Under the pieces are notes generated by a model. It was not told where the DNA came from, ran no database searches, and was given only the letters and a program-made list of their open reading frames with translations. This document shows, one piece after another, positions 62,001-64,000 of a stretch of DNA of 64,000 bases. Source of the stretch: Montifringilla adamsi (Eukaryota; Chordata; Aves; Passeriformes; Passeridae); NCBI GenBank assembly GCA_017590115.1, contig JAGGNK010013558.1:12451752-12515751 (forward strand), in the 5' to 3' direction. Positions within the stretch are counted from its first letter, which is position 1. Every line of letters begins with the position of its first letter. Position numbers and translations under genes: made by a program.

Positions 62001-63955
62001 GTGAGTTCCAAGATTAAACAGGGGATATACCCTACAGTGTGTTGCAGAACTGACCTCCTCCCCATGCTCCCAAGGAGCTGAGTGCACGGAAGCACCACTA
62101 AAGAAAGACCCCATGTATCCTAAATGCTGCTTTACAGCAGCTCTGTCTTCTTCGGAAGGGGTTTTTAATCTGTGTTCTTATTTTAGCTAAATCAAACAAT
62201 TGTATGAGAAAAGGGAGTACACCTCTACAAAGTGGGACCAGCAAAGAGCTCTTCATCCAAACGTCTAGGAGCATGGCAAACTGAAGAGGCTAAACCAGAA
62301 ACACGGGCTCACAGTCCTCAAGTCAGAAGTAGAGCACAAGCAGAACTTTAAAAGAAAAACACCTAGGCTTGTAAATATATGAAGTTACTTCTACACACAT
62401 TATCCACAAAGGAAGTTCATCAAGGACCCTGCATGAGAGATCAGTTACTACCATGCACATCTATATTTTTCTTTTTTTTTTTTTTAATTACCAGGCATGC
62501 TGAGAAACAATGTTCCTTCTTGCTGAGGAAACACTGATTGATACAGGGAAGGCCTGGAGAACAAACAGTTCAAAGTCCCATCCAGGGGCAGAAGCGTGGC
62601 CCAAGGCACAGCCTGTGGCTCTGGGAACCCGGAGTCTCCAAGGAAGCCAGGAGCAGCATCTGCCCCGGGGTGACTCAAACAGTGCACCAAGGTTTCAGCT
62701 GGCAAAATGGTGCCTCCCATCTGACAGATCACTTCAAACATTGTCCAGTAGCCACCATGATCCGGGCATTCGATCAGCTGAAACAAAAGTAACAGAGAGG
62801 TCTCAAGTTAAGGTTGGCAGTGAGAGAGCTTTCATGCAAACAAATAAAGATTGCACTTTTCCAGAAAAGCTGGCACATGAAACATATCCACAGCATCTAA
62901 ACATGGTACCTTCTGAGTATTTTTATGGGCTTTATCAGCCTTCATAGGAACGTAACAAAGTAAATATATTCCCAGGGAATTAAAAGCTAGCAATATTTTC
63001 AAGCCGATTTTTTTTTTTAAATCTGGTATCTACACACCTGAATTATCAGGCTGCTTATCTGCAATTCTGAACAACTGTAACACCCTTTTAAGTCAAAGCA
63101 CAAGACATTCCATCAATAAACACCGTACAGCCACTCCACTGCAGATGTATCTCAGTCTCCATGTGGATGATTCCCCTCCAGATTTCAGTGCCTTGCTGAA
63201 GATTATGTGTCAGTGAGTGAACCTTGGCGTGCTTCCCTACCGCCCAAAGATTACTCATGCCACAAAGCAGCGTGGCAGATGTCCCGCTAGAAAGCTGTGC
63301 CGTGTAACCCCGTTACCTGAGACCAGTCGGCAGTGTCCACCCAGAACAGGCTGATTTTCTGTTCCACAAGCAGCTCCTGCACACTCTTGGGCAGGAGTTT
63401 CTCGGCCAGCTCCCGCGCCGAGGGCGGCTCTCCAGAGAAGGGGGCGTCGTTCCCCGACACGAACTGCCGGAGCTCCCTCCGCGAGTGCGGGCAGGGGGAG
63501 AACAGGAACACGGCGTTCACGAAGCCCTCGGGCGGCGCCTCCGGGGGCTCTCGGGGGGCCAGCCCCGTCCTGCGGCTCCTGCGGGGCGGCTTGGCGGGGG
63601 ACGCGATCTCCGGGCGGTCCCACTGGAAGTCGAGCAGCGTCTCCTTGAGCCCGCTGTGCGTGAGGGCAGCGCGGGGCGCGGGGCCGGCCAGGGCGGCGGG
63701 GGCCCCGAGCCGCTCCGCCAGCTCCTCCTCGAAGCGCTGCCAGGCGCGGGGCCCCGGCGGGCGGAACCCACCGCCCCGCGAGGCGCCGCCGCGGCCGCCG
63801 AGCGAGTCGAAGAAGCGGAAGGCCCAGCGGAGGCGGGAGAGGCCGAAGCGGCAGCCCAGGAGGGTGAGGAGGCGGAGGGCGCCGCGCTGGAGCCGCTGGC
63901 GGCGCGCGGGACCGGCGGTGTCCAGCAGGAACACGGCGCTGTGCGAGCACGACAT
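47055..63955 (-). CDS. TICRR: TICRR (Treslin), TopBP1-interacting replication initiation regulator (22 coding exons)
   Basis: Exons in transcription order: 63955–63317, 62777–62492, 61923–61682, 61424–61181, 60683–60548, 59844–59705, 59016–58804, 58148–58000, 57265–57171, 56812–56719, 56554–56475, 56147–55911, 55492–55396, 55177–55105, 54418–54278, 53778–53688, 53184–53123, 52332–52177, 51449–51292, 51084–48816, 47609–47505, 47173–47055. All phases agree, giving 1941 aa (human 1910). Treslin is the animal Sld3 counterpart: with MTBP and TopBP1 it loads CDC45 at replication origins under CDK control. Conserved segments are the N-terminal VFLLDTAG...[41 protein letters not shown], the central helical Sld3/Treslin region (about residues 634–772), [21 protein letters not shown], and the CDK-type site LSPSK with Ser 924. 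The 2.3-kb exon 20 encodes a basic, probably disordered tail. Exon 10 uses a GC donor. The C-terminus is [11 protein letters not shown]. Confidence 0.96.
56717..56718 (-). other. TICRR: GC splice donor in TICRR (GC–AG intron)
   Basis: On the minus strand exon 10 ends GAAGAG followed by GCAAGT. Exon 11 (from 56554) opens at a codon boundary with [16 protein letters not shown], conserved in Treslin, so the cut must be at the boundary before GC. Using the GT four bases on would shift the frame into an early stop. Confidence 0.85.
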
Positions 63956-64000
63956 GGCGCGGGCCCCTCACGCCGCCGCCGCCATCGCCCGCCCGGGACG
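63400..64000. promoter_or_regulatory. TICRR: CpG-rich promoter and exon 1 of TICRR
   Basis: CG-dense sequence covers TICRR exon 1 and runs to the window edge, which lies only 45 bases beyond the start codon. The upstream part of the promoter is outside the window. Confidence 0.6.

Overview
This is ordinary vertebrate chromosomal DNA, most likely from a bird. Gene density is high, introns are short, promoters sit in CpG-rich blocks, and the only recognisable interspersed element is a decayed CR1-like LINE tail. Every coding gene is split into exons. Products and order match the vertebrate block WDR93–PEX11A–PLIN1–KIF7–TICRR (human 15q26.1, avian chromosome 10 type), with an additional small Ras-like gene between PLIN1 and KIF7. 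The species cannot be named from the sequence. I found no bacterial, viral, CRISPR or otherwise new system.

Layout, left to right: a gene-free flank (1–4026); WDR93 on the minus strand (CDS 4156–14637, 15 coding exons); a CpG-rich head-to-head promoter; PEX11A on the plus strand (15484–18257, 3 exons); about 6.4 kb without genes, holding a CR1 remnant and possible nuclear-receptor sites; PLIN1 on the plus strand (24678–29409, 8 coding exons); a RERG/RASL11-like GTPase on the minus strand (31322–33241, 4 exons), tail-to-tail with PLIN1; a second CpG-rich head-to-head promoter; KIF7 on the plus strand (34089–44617, 18 coding exons); and TICRR on the minus strand (47055–63955, 22 coding exons), tail-to-tail with KIF7, with its promoter at the right edge.

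I rebuilt each gene by following reading phase across every splice junction. The models close exactly: WDR93 682 aa, PEX11A 245 aa, PLIN1 594 aa, Ras-like protein 232 aa, KIF7 1372 aa and TICRR 1941 aa, each close to the family length except PLIN1, which is longer. 5' untranslated exons were not located except where noted. The genes do not form a pathway. PEX11A (peroxisome division) and PLIN1 (lipid-droplet coat) are both PPAR-responsive and adjacent. KIF7 is a Hedgehog/cilium regulator and TICRR a DNA replication initiator.

The points most worth a second look are two GC–AG introns with the same AG|GCAAGT donor (one in KIF7, one in TICRR), an in-frame 36-bp minisatellite in PLIN1, a degenerate switch II in the Ras-like GTPase, a 21-bp in-frame duplication in WDR93, and a Ser-to-Gly change in a conserved kinesin motif of KIF7.
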